Shown: piece after piece, positions 56,101-63,514 of the stretch
How positions within the stretch are numbered: position 1 is the first letter of the stretch
Layout: each line of letters starts with the position of its first letter
NCBI RefSeq assembly: GCF_000735695.2
Contig: NZ_JASZ02000006.1
Coordinates: 58,851 to 122,850 of the forward strand
Source of the DNA: Kaistella haifensis DSM 19056
GTDB taxonomy: Bacteria; Bacteroidota; Bacteroidia; Flavobacteriales; Weeksellaceae
DNA length: 64,000 bases
Reading direction: 5' to 3'
The notes under the pieces: generated by a model
The model's database searches: none
Seen by the model: only the letters and a program-made list of their open reading frames with translations
What the model was told of the DNA's origin: nothing
Translations under genes and position numbers: made by a program

Positions 56101-56848
56101 CAATATACTGTTCAAATTCTGATGTGTCTTGTGACTTAAAAAAATCAATTAGTGTTCTGGTATGATTAATCAAATCTTCATCATCAATAGTAATTTCATC
56201 TTTATCGTAGTTTTTGAGAACTGTACTTAAAAAAACAGCCTTAATATCTGGCATTGAAAGACCTAAATTTTTAAAAAATAGTTTACCTATTTCCGACCGA
56301 TAAAGATCATGATGTACCGTATTGAAATCTGTTTGAGTAGGAGTTGGAAGAAAAATTTTATAGTGGAGTCTTTTCTTATCATAGGGTGTAATAGCCGTAT
56401 TATCCTCAGAAAGAACTACTGGGTAATCTTTAGAGATTGCAAGAAAAGACGGTCTGTCATTAAGATAATCATAAAATTTAAGCAACCATTCTATTGACTG
56501 TTTCTCAATAAATTCTTTCGTGATTGATCGGATGATTTTTTCCGGAGTAATTATTTCAGAAACAAAATTTCTTAAATACTGGTACAATTGAGGATTTGTT
56601 TGCTGTGCATATTTTTGACCTAAATCTGGAAATACGAAACCCGCATTGGGATTAGCCATTAGATGACTCAACTGATCATCAGAAAATAGATCGACTAACT
56701 CTCTATCCGCTGCCCAATATGCCTTTTGTTTTTGGAAAAATTTGTTATTTCGCCCTGGTAAAATTTCTTCTTCAGTAAGTAAATCAGAAAGTTCTTTATA
56801 GAAAGGTAGGAAGGATATACGATCCGCGCTTTCTAAATCCTCAAACAA
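53114..56848 (-). CDS. UPF1-like SF1 helicase with sacsin-like N-terminal region, probably N-terminally truncated
   Basis: A 1244-residue protein. Residues 1 to about 480 resemble the segment that follows the ATPase in sacsin-type proteins (ISFLPFYKELSDLL; LRTTPWLYDKENKLVIP). Residues about 540-650 are a charged linker. The helicase core has Walker A FGPPGTGKTT (near 780), motif II VIIDEASM (near 904), HGFQGDE (near 1114) and NVAISRARDYLFV (near 1145). It begins at TTG with no good ribosome site. The frame stays open upstream to about 56923 (YDLFPYNPS reads naturally), so an N-terminal ATPase domain is probably missing. Related large helicases are often antiphage or DNA-repair proteins; the role here is inferred. 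Confidence 0.75.
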   Translation of the reverse strand: MFEDLESADRISFLPFYKELSDLLTEEEILPGRNNKFFQKQKAYWAADRELVDLFSDDQLSHLMANPNAGFVFPDLGQKYAQQTNPQLYQYLRNFVSEIITPEKIIRSITKEFIEKQSIEWLLKFYDYLNDRPSFLAISKDYPVVLSEDNTAITPYDKKRLHYKIFLPTPTQTDFNTVHHDLYRSEIGKLFFKNLGLSMPDIKAVFLSTVLKNYDKDEITIDDEDLINHTRTLIDFFKSQDTSEFEQYIERISQLHLFRGRSNKAEDEVYLYRSIDLYKPTSDLLLYFDGFESAVFFDEGFYEAHFTKEELAKLHSILDILKVKNHPDIETVEDYPNRGLLDYFQLSAHKDNRTNILYDKEIQGLELFQENISFETSLAGWQVLKELIRQNSDEAHHAFGLLGILEYKPQNKRKPFFTSFESSALRSLRTTPWLYDKENKLVIPQEITIDQLHNDYDISSSLAQNLISVLQFKTSFDDPELSDDQQEIYDLGKKIASLGLSEEEVMAALEELQKNKNKKTVISPVQEDLFPDHESEDDIPEVTEKKKKVKNTIKKIAESLFDKISENFDEEKEISTQISKKEDEEDFEENVNYIPPINLEEEYQKRIEEVQRELEEIQLMEQLKNDIVAHEKYTFGWFKALMELEYRDSVELNTSGKDISISFGSAQMENDDSRMLILSKPVRPIPHSIEEHGDLLINLFIGNEIKQVSVEVVNVKEYTVRAKIRRVSEVRNIDFSKVTKAVIDIKNPIFLLEKLRSNLIGLDFELEDNLKEQLPENIEFIFGPPGTGKTTYLADQVIIPEMKKNQDLKILVLTPTNKAADVLSAKIMEKMKPGNSYLEWLIRFGLSGDTKVAEELSEDFKKIDIDNYNKATVISTIARFSYDFFLPEGSFQKNYLSEIPWDFVIIDEASMITLPNIVNVIYRQTQAKIIIAGDPFQISPISRVPEWQDENIYTMVNLNSFKEPQTEPHNFSIVKRETQYRSIPSVGRIFSVFTYDDLLQHHRTHEEQKVLKIDNVDFKALNVIKFPVAKFESIFKPNSLEGSKYHIYSALFTVELVLHIAKERMAKQEELFRIGIICPYRAQSDIIERIISQEFTNNEFVEISVGTIHGFQGDECDAIFTIFNPPNYIKGNPDMFLNKHNILNVAISRARDYLFVLMPDDKTENVKKLQKINQIADLCFVYGGQNFAQFSSITIESKLFGSPSYIYDNSFATTHQKVNVYSKPIKKYELRCEEKAVDVQIQRD

Positions 56849-56869
56849 AGATGGATTATATGGAAATAA

Positions 56870-56989
56870 GTCATAAAAGGTATTCTGGATGCCATCGGAC
56901 GCTTGTATAGTTTTGAATGTAGTTTACAGAAATCGTTGGAATTGGTCCGTGAAACAAAACACATTGTAGAAATACCCGGAACGGAGTAA
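56870..56989 (+). pseudogene. 3'-terminal fragment of an unknown gene
   Basis: A 39-codon open frame without a start codon, reading GILDAIGRLYSFECSLQK then SLELVRETKHIVEIPGTE and a stop. It looks like the end of a real protein, cut at the helicase junction. No family assigned. The remaining bases 56990-57162 hold nothing recognisable. Confidence 0.35.
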
Positions 56990-57162
56990 AATAGACAATT
57001 TCAATGCACAGTAAATTGTATATTTATTGTAAAACTTCGCCAGTATGGTCACAATCAATAAAACAAAAGGGCATTTATAAAAATATATTAGAGCAGGCGG
57101 AGAAGTTTATTAAATTCAGGTAGTCATAAATTATTTTACGATAGGATGCAGTATAATATCAA

Positions 57163-57714
57163 ATGAAAAATTCCTCACACCTAACCCTCTCTCAACTCAA
57201 CGGCATCATTCAGTAAAAATTGAATAAAGCCTTTTTTATGCAACATTTCTGGATTGTTGCAGATATTACGGAGCATAGTTTTAAAGAGAAAACCGGCTAT
57301 CATTATTTTGAATTTATAGAAAAAGATGTTCGCACCAATCTTATTGTCGCCAAAATAAAAGGAGCAGCCTGGGGAAATGCTTCTCAGAGAATCAAGGATT
57401 TTGAAAAAAGTACAGGTCAAAGGTTCACCAATAACATTCATGTTCTTGCAAAAGTGAGTATTAACTTTCACAAAGTATTTGGTCTTTCCCTGGAACTGAT
57501 AGAAATTGATCCGTCTTTTACTTTGGGAGTGATCGAAACCAAAAGACAGGAAACACTTTTGCGGCTTGTCACTAATTATCCGGCCATTATACAGAAAATA
57601 GGGGAGCAGTATACCACTTATAACTCGATGGCTCATACCAGTACAAAAACTTGCACAAAGAAAGCTGAGTTTATTATTACGCATAACAAGAGATTTGAGG
57701 ACAGACTAGGTTGA
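57163..57714 (+). pseudogene. Exodeoxyribonuclease VII large-subunit remnant (XseA-like)
   Basis: From ATG 57163 the frame reads HLTLSQLNGIIQ, then TAA at 57214-57216, then KLNKAFFMQHFWIVADITEH and onward without a shift. The OB-fold and start of the catalytic part (INFHKVFGLSLELIEIDPSFTLG; RQETLLRLVTNYPAI) are those of XseA. After about residue 155 the sequence departs from XseA (HTSTKTCTKKAEFIITHNK) and stops, so the catalytic domain is missing. It is both nonsense-mutated and C-terminally truncated; full XseA is about 400 or more residues. Confidence 0.75.
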
Positions 57715-57760
57715 TGGTCTAAAAATTGTATTAAAAAAGCAAACATTAAAACAAGAAATC

Positions 57761-57916
57761 ATGGAACCATCGAAAAAAAACAAACCTGCATCAATAGTCA
57801 TTATAGGAATTGCAGCTATAGTTATTGCAATTATTTCTTATTTTATATTACTTTCTTTTTTCCCTGAGTTGTTTCAGGACTTGCCTACCGGAGAACAGCA
57901 ACCTATCACAAAATAA
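57761..57916 (+). CDS. Small single-helix membrane protein (51 residues)
   Basis: A 51-residue ORF: basic start MEPSKKNKPAS, one long hydrophobic helix (IVIIGIAAIVIAIISYFILL), then a short polar tail. It follows the XseA remnant by 46 bases and is followed by a terminator. It looks like a genuine small membrane peptide; function unknown. Confidence 0.55.
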   Translation: MEPSKKNKPASIVIIGIAAIVIAIISYFILLSFFPELFQDLPTGEQQPITK

Positions 57917-57966
57917 ATAAATTTTTATACTGAGAACTACACAAGTTGAAAGTTTTTAGTCATAAT

Positions 57967-57999
57967 AAAGCCGTCCCAGTAGAATAGGACGGCTTTTTA
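57967..57999 (+). terminator. Terminator
   Basis: AAAGCCGTCC (57967-57976) pairs with GGACGGCTTT (57987-57996), 10-base loop, with T residues. It lies between the small membrane gene and the convergent DUF2383 gene. Confidence 0.85.
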
Positions 58000-58031
58000 A
58001 ATAATAGGTGAAAGAATAAAAATCAGACTCG

Positions 58032-58481
58032 TTAGTCGTGTCGATTTTCTAAGTTTTTAAATTTCTCATAAGATGCTTTTAAACTGTGAAGTTGATCCTG
58101 AACTACTCTCGAACTTTCAGGACATAAATCACCGCTTTCCAAAGCCTTTTCGTAAGCTTCAATAGCTGCATTTTCGCCGAAGGTAACATTTTCTAAAGTT
58201 GATTCTGCATTATCGCTCGAAAAAGCATTTTTCACATCAATCCAAGTACGGTGTAGCCCTCCTGCTACGGTAGTTGAATCATCTGCATCTCCATTTCTTT
58301 CAGAGATTAAACTCTTCAGTTCTAGTCTCATTTTTTGCGACTGATCAACCATATTGTTGTAATCTGATTTAAGATTAGGATATTTTTCCCACACCTTATC
58401 TTCAACCTTGTTGAAACCTTCAATTCGATCATTTGTGATTTGTAAAAGATCGTTCAATGTTGATACTGTTGGATTGTTCAT
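58032..58481 (-). CDS. PA2169/DUF2383 four-helix-bundle protein
   Basis: A 149-residue ferritin-like helical protein (TLNDLLQITNDRIEGFNKV at the start; GLHRTWIDVKNAFSSDN in the middle; GENAAIEAYEKALES near the third helix), matching the PA2169/DUF2383 family. These proteins often accompany catalase and other stress genes and may bind metal, but their function is unproven. The neighbouring catalase, SDR and alcohol dehydrogenase fit a general stress island. Confidence 0.85.
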   Translation of the reverse strand: MNNPTVSTLNDLLQITNDRIEGFNKVEDKVWEKYPNLKSDYNNMVDQSQKMRLELKSLISERNGDADDSTTVAGGLHRTWIDVKNAFSSDNAESTLENVTFGENAAIEAYEKALESGDLCPESSRVVQDQLHSLKASYEKFKNLENRHD

Positions 58482-58677
58482 AATATTTTATTTTTTTTGG
58501 TTACCTATAAGGAATCAATGGGTATGCCATCAAATTATAAAATCTGTTAAGATTAAAATGGAAAAAAAAAGTCATTGGTAAAAAATTTGTATTTAGAAGT
58601 AAATTACTATATGGTAGTATATCCTATTTTTTAGTGATAATAAATAGCAAGGATGCTTACTCCGTTAAGTTAATTTC

Positions 58678-58758
58678 ATGAAAAAAGCGATTCCCTCTCC
58701 TTTCACTTTTTTAAAATTAACTTTAATTAGAATTGCTGCAGGAGTAATTTTAATTTAG
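58678..58758 (+). pseudogene. Possible signal-peptide remnant of an outer-membrane receptor
   Basis: A 26-codon frame MKKAIPSPFTFLKLTLIRIA then a hydrophobic end and TAG. Its basic start and hydrophobic core resemble the first residues of SusC/TonB-dependent receptors in Bacteroidota. The rest is absent. Low confidence. The remainder of 58482-58785 shows no gene. Confidence 0.25.
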
Positions 58759-58785
58759 TAATACACTTTGAAAATAGAAAGTAGT

Positions 58786-59649
58786 ATGGAAAAAAAAAGT
58801 AAAAAAAAGGTCCGGCCAGAGCAGAAACAAAGACGACCCGGATTAGAAGATAATATGAGGCCTATTCCTGAGACTGCTCCGCTAAAAAATTCAGCAAATG
58901 GAAAGTTAAAAGGTAAGACCGCACTAATAACGGGTGGCGACAGTGGTATTGGTAAAGCAGTCGCCCTTTTATTTGCAAAAGAAGGTGCTCATATCGTGAT
59001 AGTCTATCTCAGCGAAAGTAAAGAAGCAAAGCAAACCCAGAAGCTTGTGAAGCAATATGGTGTAAACTGTCTTATTATAAAAGGCAATCTTTCTAAAGAA
59101 GATAATTGTAAAAAGGTTGTGAAAAAGATGGTAGATGAATTTGGACGTATTGATATTGTTGTCAATAATGTAGGGCTTCATTGGGAATGTGATTCAATTG
59201 AGAAAATAAGCAGCAAACAGTTATTAAAAACTTTTGAAAATAATTTTTTCTCCTATTTTTGGATTACAAAATATGCACTTCCTTACCTTAAAAAAGGAAG
59301 CACTATCATCAATACGTCTTCGGTAACTGCATATAGAGGTAGTCCAAGCCTTCTCGATTATTCGGCGACCAAAGGTGCAATTATTTCCTTTACCAGAAGT
59401 CTTTCCTTGCAACTAATTGATAAAGGTATTCGCGTAAATGCCGTAGCACCTGGTCCAATTTGGACTCCCTTAATTGTCTCATCTTTTGACGCAAAGAAAA
59501 ATTCAGAATTTGGAAGTGATTCACCCATGGAACGTGCGGGAATGCCAAATGAAGTTGCTCCTTCCTATCTATTTCTTGCCAGTGAAGATTCCACGTACAT
59601 TAATGGTCAAGTTCTTCACCCGAATGGAGGAGAAATTATTAATGGTTAA
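58786..59649 (+). CDS. SDR-family oxidoreductase (YghA/glucose-dehydrogenase-like)
   Basis: A 287-residue short-chain dehydrogenase with a basic extension of about 40 residues (RPEQKQRRPGLEDNMRPIPE). TGGDSGIG at 49-56 is the cofactor-binding loop. VVNNVG and the catalytic YSATKGA follow, and the C-terminal YINGQVLHPNGGEI is typical of the YghA/YhdF branch. It reduces or oxidises a sugar or aldehyde with NAD(P). ATG 58786 is preferred over a TTG at 58768. It probably belongs to the stress-type gene set. Confidence 0.88.
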   Translation: MEKKSKKKVRPEQKQRRPGLEDNMRPIPETAPLKNSANGKLKGKTALITGGDSGIGKAVALLFAKEGAHIVIVYLSESKEAKQTQKLVKQYGVNCLIIKGNLSKEDNCKKVVKKMVDEFGRIDIVVNNVGLHWECDSIEKISSKQLLKTFENNFFSYFWITKYALPYLKKGSTIINTSSVTAYRGSPSLLDYSATKGAIISFTRSLSLQLIDKGIRVNAVAPGPIWTPLIVSSFDAKKNSEFGSDSPMERAGMPNEVAPSYLFLASEDSTYINGQVLHPNGGEIING

Positions 59650-59736
59650 TTCAAAAGTAAGAGTTATGTAGTTATGTTTTGGTAATTTGATATAAAGTAT
59701 AACAAACTAAATTTTATAATTGTTATAAAACATATC

Positions 59737-59744
59737 TACATTTG
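59737..59744 (+). promoter_or_regulatory. -7 element just before a start codon
   Basis: TACATTTG matches TAnnTTTG and ends four bases before ATG 59749, implying a leaderless transcript for the next gene. Confidence 0.45.
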
Positions 59745-59748
59745 CTAC

Positions 59749-60030
59749 ATGAAACTCCAGGCAATTATAAGAGAAACAGTTGAACCAAAACAAGGCAAAC
59801 TTCCGCAATCGGTCATTGTAGAATTTCTTGGTGACAAAGAAAAACAGCATTTTGAAGTACTGTTTTATGATCTGGATCCCTATTACCTTAAAATACGAAA
59901 ATGGGATATTTGGGAATTAACCATAAAATGGAAAAGTGAAATTTTTGTAGATTCAAAAACAAAAGCTAAATCATATTTCACGTATTTGGTTTGCAGTAAT
60001 GCGCTTCCAATACATCAAATGGAAAAATAG
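59749..60030 (+). CDS. Hypothetical 93-residue protein
   Basis: A small soluble protein (MKLQAIIRETVEPKQGKLPQ), alternating strands and rich in Lys, Tyr and Trp, including KWDIWELTIKWKSEIFVDSKT, with an OB-fold-like strand spacing. It could be a small nucleic-acid-binding protein, consistent with the SRAP peptidase gene next to it, but no family is recognised. Confidence 0.6.
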   Translation: MKLQAIIRETVEPKQGKLPQSVIVEFLGDKEKQHFEVLFYDLDPYYLKIRKWDIWELTIKWKSEIFVDSKTKAKSYFTYLVCSNALPIHQMEK

Positions 60031-60133
60031 CAGTAATAAGAAAAAAGTGTATTTTCATAAAACAAATGTTTTTTCCGACTATAAGATTTGATGGTATAGT
60101 TATTGACTTTTTTTCGGTTCAAAGTATATAATA

Positions 60134-60766
60134 ATGTGTAATCGAGTTGATAATTACGGTCTTTCAATTTCTGAAGTATCAGAGGAACTTCAAGCTGAAA
60201 TTGTTGAAAATAATTATTATTATTCCGATGAAATCAATGCATTTCAACGACCTACAATTCCTGTTGTATTAGAACATGAAGGTCGAAAAATTACGCACGC
60301 CACATGGGGAATAAATAAAGATATTCCGAAAGATAAACCTGCAAAAGGAATTAATCTAACTGCCGAAAAATCACACACATTCTATAAAAAGGTTGAAAAT
60401 AATCGTTGCGTAGTTCCGGTTACCGGATTCTATGATTGGATGCATATTACAAATCCTGGAAAGAAGACGCCGTTAAAAGTTAAGCATAGGATGCACTGGA
60501 AAGATTGCGACCATTTTTATATTGCAGCTTTTTACGATATATGGGACAATAGGGAAATAGGTTTTGGGTTAGTAACAACAATTTCAAATTCCTTAATGAG
60601 CATAGTTCATAATTCTAAACTCAGAATGCCTCTTTGTCTTGATGCAAAAATGGCTGATAGATTTTTAAATGACGAACCCATAGAAGAATTTACATTTCCT
60701 ACCTTTGATCCAAAGTTGGTAGGTGTAAATTTAGAGCCCAATAAAATACCACAAACCCTATTTTAA
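60134..60766 (+). CDS. SOS-response-associated peptidase (SRAP/HMCES-YedK)
   Basis: A 210-residue SRAP protein. The essential Cys is residue 2 (MCNRVDNYG), exposed after removal of Met, and forms a covalent link with abasic sites in single-stranded DNA. GFYDWMHI carries the conserved Asp/Trp region, and the HNSKLRMPL segment carries the catalytic His. It protects abasic sites during replication. It sits alone on the plus strand among stress genes. Confidence 0.9.
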   Translation: MCNRVDNYGLSISEVSEELQAEIVENNYYYSDEINAFQRPTIPVVLEHEGRKITHATWGINKDIPKDKPAKGINLTAEKSHTFYKKVENNRCVVPVTGFYDWMHITNPGKKTPLKVKHRMHWKDCDHFYIAAFYDIWDNREIGFGLVTTISNSLMSIVHNSKLRMPLCLDAKMADRFLNDEPIEEFTFPTFDPKLVGVNLEPNKIPQTLF

Positions 60767-60803
60767 TGGTAAAAATTATTTTGTAATCATTGATATTTAG
60801 TAA

Positions 60804-60938
60804 GTAAATTTTGATGAAGAGTATTTTGACGATTCTGATCGCACGGAGTTATATGTTTATTTATCTGAGATGGTAGATGAAGAAAGTTTTAGTTTTCTAA
60901 ATCAAGTTTTTTTTTTTACGAGCAGAGAAATCTTATGA
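60804..60938 (+). pseudogene. Degenerate acidic ORF
   Basis: A 44-codon frame without a start (NFDEEYFDDSDRTELYVYLSEM is split by no stop, followed by a 12-base T run and an early stop). Its acidic, regular codon use suggests a real gene remnant, perhaps frameshifted at the T run. The rest of 60767-61057 shows nothing else. Confidence 0.3.
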
Positions 60939-61057
60939 AGGAAATAGTACAGGATAAAATACAATATCTTAATACAATTAAAGGAGTTAGATTTTAATGA
61001 CTGATTTATATAAATTGGTGAACAATAATTCTTTCCTATTTGATATCGCGTATAAGT

Positions 61058-61085
61058 AAAGCCCTGCTTTTAGCAGGGCTTTATT
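61058..61085. terminator. Bidirectional terminator
   Basis: AAAGCCCTGC (61058-61067) and GCAGGGCTTT (61073-61082) form a perfect stem with a 5-base loop, downstream of the alcohol dehydrogenase gene. Confidence 0.85.
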
Positions 61086-61099
61086 TAATTATTTTTTAT

Positions 61100-62266
61100 T
61101 TAGATCCATGGATCTAAAACCACCTTTACACAACCATCCTCTTTTTTGTCAAAGATGTCGTAACCTTTAGCTACTTCGTCTATTGACAGTCGATGTGTGA
61201 TAATATCGTCTAGGACTACTTTTCCATCATTTACATATCCTATTAATTCATCGATAATGGCATGTACGGGACACTGTCCCGCCTGTATTCTTAATCCCTT
61301 ATCGAATATTTGACCGACTTTAAAATTATCATAATTGTAGGGGTAAACTCCAAGAATGGAAACCTTACCGCCTCTGCGGACTGCACTCATACAAGCTTCT
61401 ATAACTTTAATTGAACCTTTCTCCAAGTTAATAACAGCTTTTGCTTTATCTATTAGATTTCGATCTGGCTCGAATCCCACAGCATCAATACATAAATCTG
61501 CACCACGACCATGGGTCAGGCTTCGTATGTGTTCAATTACCTCTTTACCATCTTTCCACAAAATCGTTTCACACCCAGTTAATCTTTTAATTTGGTCTAA
61601 GCGATATTGTTGAGTATCCACTACAATAACCTGCCCGGCATTTTTTAGAATAGCACTTTTTGCGGCCATACTTCCTACGGGTCCTGCACCAAATATTGCT
61701 ACGGTTTCACCTCCTTTTAACTCTCCCCACATCACCCCAGTATACCCTGTTGGAAATATATCTGTTAAGAATAATGCTTGATCATCCGTTAAATTATCTG
61801 GAACTACTCGTGGGCCGAAGTCTCCATATGGAACTCGTACATATTGTGCTTGCCCGCCATCATAACCCCCGTATAAATCGGTGTAACCAAACATTCCACC
61901 ACCTTTTTCGGTCATTATTCCACCTTCAGGTCCATAATTTTCTTCATTACTATGCTCGCAAGCCCCAGGTAGATCGTGATTACAAAAATAACAGCATCCA
62001 CATGCTACTGGGAAAGGAACAACAACACGATCACCCACCTTTAATTTAGTCACTTCGCTACCGATTTCTTCGACTATTCCCATAAATTCGTGACCCATTG
62101 TCATTGGTCTTGGTTGAGGAATACCTCCGGAATACATATGAAGATCACTTCCGCAAATTGCTGTAGATGTTACTTTCAAAATTATGTCAGAGGGCTCTTT
62201 AATTTTAGGATCGTCTACCGTATCACAAGTTATTTTTCCGGGACTGTGAAAAACTGCTGCTTTCAT
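61100..62266 (-). CDS. Zinc-dependent alcohol/formaldehyde dehydrogenase
   Basis: A 388-residue medium-chain dehydrogenase. The catalytic zinc site is ICGSDLHMYSG with the conserved Cys, and GHEFMGIVEEIG. The structural-zinc Cys cluster is ACGCCYFCNHDLPGACEHS. The cofactor loop is AIFGAGPVGSMAAKSA, followed by VIVVDTQQYRLDQIK. The length and the YGPEGGIMTEKGGGMFGY insert match the glutathione-independent formaldehyde dehydrogenase-like group. It oxidises aldehyde or alcohol with NAD. It is the last intact gene of the stress island. Confidence 0.9.
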   Translation of the reverse strand: MKAAVFHSPGKITCDTVDDPKIKEPSDIILKVTSTAICGSDLHMYSGGIPQPRPMTMGHEFMGIVEEIGSEVTKLKVGDRVVVPFPVACGCCYFCNHDLPGACEHSNEENYGPEGGIMTEKGGGMFGYTDLYGGYDGGQAQYVRVPYGDFGPRVVPDNLTDDQALFLTDIFPTGYTGVMWGELKGGETVAIFGAGPVGSMAAKSAILKNAGQVIVVDTQQYRLDQIKRLTGCETILWKDGKEVIEHIRSLTHGRGADLCIDAVGFEPDRNLIDKAKAVINLEKGSIKVIEACMSAVRRGGKVSILGVYPYNYDNFKVGQIFDKGLRIQAGQCPVHAIIDELIGYVNDGKVVLDDIITHRLSIDEVAKGYDIFDKKEDGCVKVVLDPWI

Positions 62267-62486
62267 AATTTTGAATTTTTAAGTTATATTTAATTCTATC
62301 AAAAATATTGCCACTTATTTAATGATTATAAATAAAACTGTTCTTTATTTTAATAATATTCGTTTGTAAATACAAATAATATTAAAAATTAAAAATCTGA
62401 AACATTACATTGAAGCCTGTCGGGAACATTCCATTTATTCAGACTTTTAATTTTATTTTTCACTCAGTATTCTATTTTTTTCACGC

Positions 62487-62529
62487 TTCAAAACCATTTC
62501 CCTGTCGCTTTGCTATCGGTCAATTCTTT
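62487..62529 (+). repeat. Direct repeat, copy A
   Basis: A 43-base core identical to 62693-62735, including TTCAAAACCATTTCCCTGTC. Flanks are similar for about 35 bases on each side. Confidence 0.8.
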
Positions 62530-62692
62530 CTCAGCTAAAAATAAAATATTTTCGGAAAAAGTGCCACCGCTTTGCCCACGCTTAAAAAAATTGCAGATTT
62601 AAAAAAGCAATAAATCTAAAACATTCTAATTCCCGCCATTTATTTAGACCTATTGCTTTTATTTTTCACTACCTATACTATTTTCTTTACGT

Positions 62693-62735
62693 TTCAAAAC
62701 CATTTCCCTGTCGCTTTGCTATCGGTCAATTCTTT
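62693..62735 (+). repeat. Direct repeat, copy B
   Basis: Second copy of the 43-base core at 62487-62529, same orientation, 206 bases apart. Confidence 0.8.
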
Positions 62736-63305
62736 TTCAACTAAAAATAATATAGGTTCGGAAAAAAATTAAATCGCAATTTTTCTTGCCACTTCTTTGC
62801 CCGAGCTCATATTGAATTTCTGTTTTGTTTGAAAAATTTTCTACTGACTGGGAAGTTATTGATAGCGTTTTAGGGCATTCCAAAAAACGTAGAACTCATC
62901 TACTTTTCTTTCATCCCATTTCTGGTGTTTTTCTGTATGCAAAATTAAAAATGGAAGTCTTCCTAAAAAAATGAATTTGGGAATCCATCAATATTTACTC
63001 TTCGATTAATTTAAATATTGACGAACCCACCTAAACCCTTCGGGCAAATTCATTTCTGGCTTCCACGTTGTTTCAGTTTTAGAAATCATTCCTTTTTTAA
63101 AGTCATTTAGCAAAGAAAAAGGCACCTCAATTATACGAATAAAGATAAAAGCAGTGAGTTCTTTGACATTTTCGAACCCCCCTAAAACCCTTTAGATAAT
63201 AGTTCTTCCCAGTCCGCTATAAAATCTTTCAGCTTAAAAAAAACGTGTCCTCATTACCAAATAAATAACTAAATAAGTTAATAACTAAATAAATAATTAC
63301 ATATT

Positions 63306-63514
63306 ATGAATGCAACAGCCCCCAAAACCCACAGTTCAAAAAGTAAAAAAAATCAGATTTCTAAAAAAGGTGAAGATAAATTTATCTCTAGAATTATTGA
63401 GAATTTAGATAAAGTAAAAACCTAGGATTGGGAACTTTACACCACATATAAATTTCAAGCACCAAAAAACCTATTTAGTCAGAATACTTATAAAGGATTC
63501 AATTTATTGACTTT
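63306..63514 (+). pseudogene. ArdC-like gene: nonsense-mutated and cut by IS982
   Basis: From ATG 63306: MNATAPKTHSSKSKKNQ, then KFISRIIENLDKVKT, TAG at 63423-63425, then DWELYTTYKFQAPKNLFSQN and TYKGFN before IS982 interrupts at 63515. The segment after the stop (W, P-x-N, YKGFN) is the start of an ArdC-type (DUF1738) antirestriction domain, common on conjugative elements. Gln (CAG) would fit the stop position. At most a 39-residue peptide can be made. Confidence 0.7.

Larger units (their letters stand above)
62267..63305. other. 1-kb non-coding region with diverged direct repeats
   Basis: No convincing gene. Two diverged copies of a roughly 110-base unit lie around 62447-62560 and 62650-62766, 206 bases apart, with a 43-base identical core. 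A C-rich segment (CGAACCC-ACCTAAACCC near 63021, CGAACCC-CCCTAAAACCC near 63173) appears twice. An AT-rich run with three AATAACTAAATAA-like repeats lies at 63259-63300. The layout resembles a control or transfer-origin region of a mobile element, upstream of the ArdC-like gene. Confidence 0.5.

Noticed and set aside
57181..57684. 167-codon minus-strand frame opposite the XseA remnant
   Set aside because: The plus strand carries clear XseA similarity; the minus frame is its shadow.
62447..62766. CRISPR array
   Set aside because: Only two repeats about 110 bases long, separated by 206 bases, with diverged flanks; no spacer-repeat pattern and no cas genes.
14825..63425. Stop-codon reassignment or programmed readthrough
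   Set aside because: All three stop codons occur at the internal positions and also end normal genes, so a recoded stop is unlikely.
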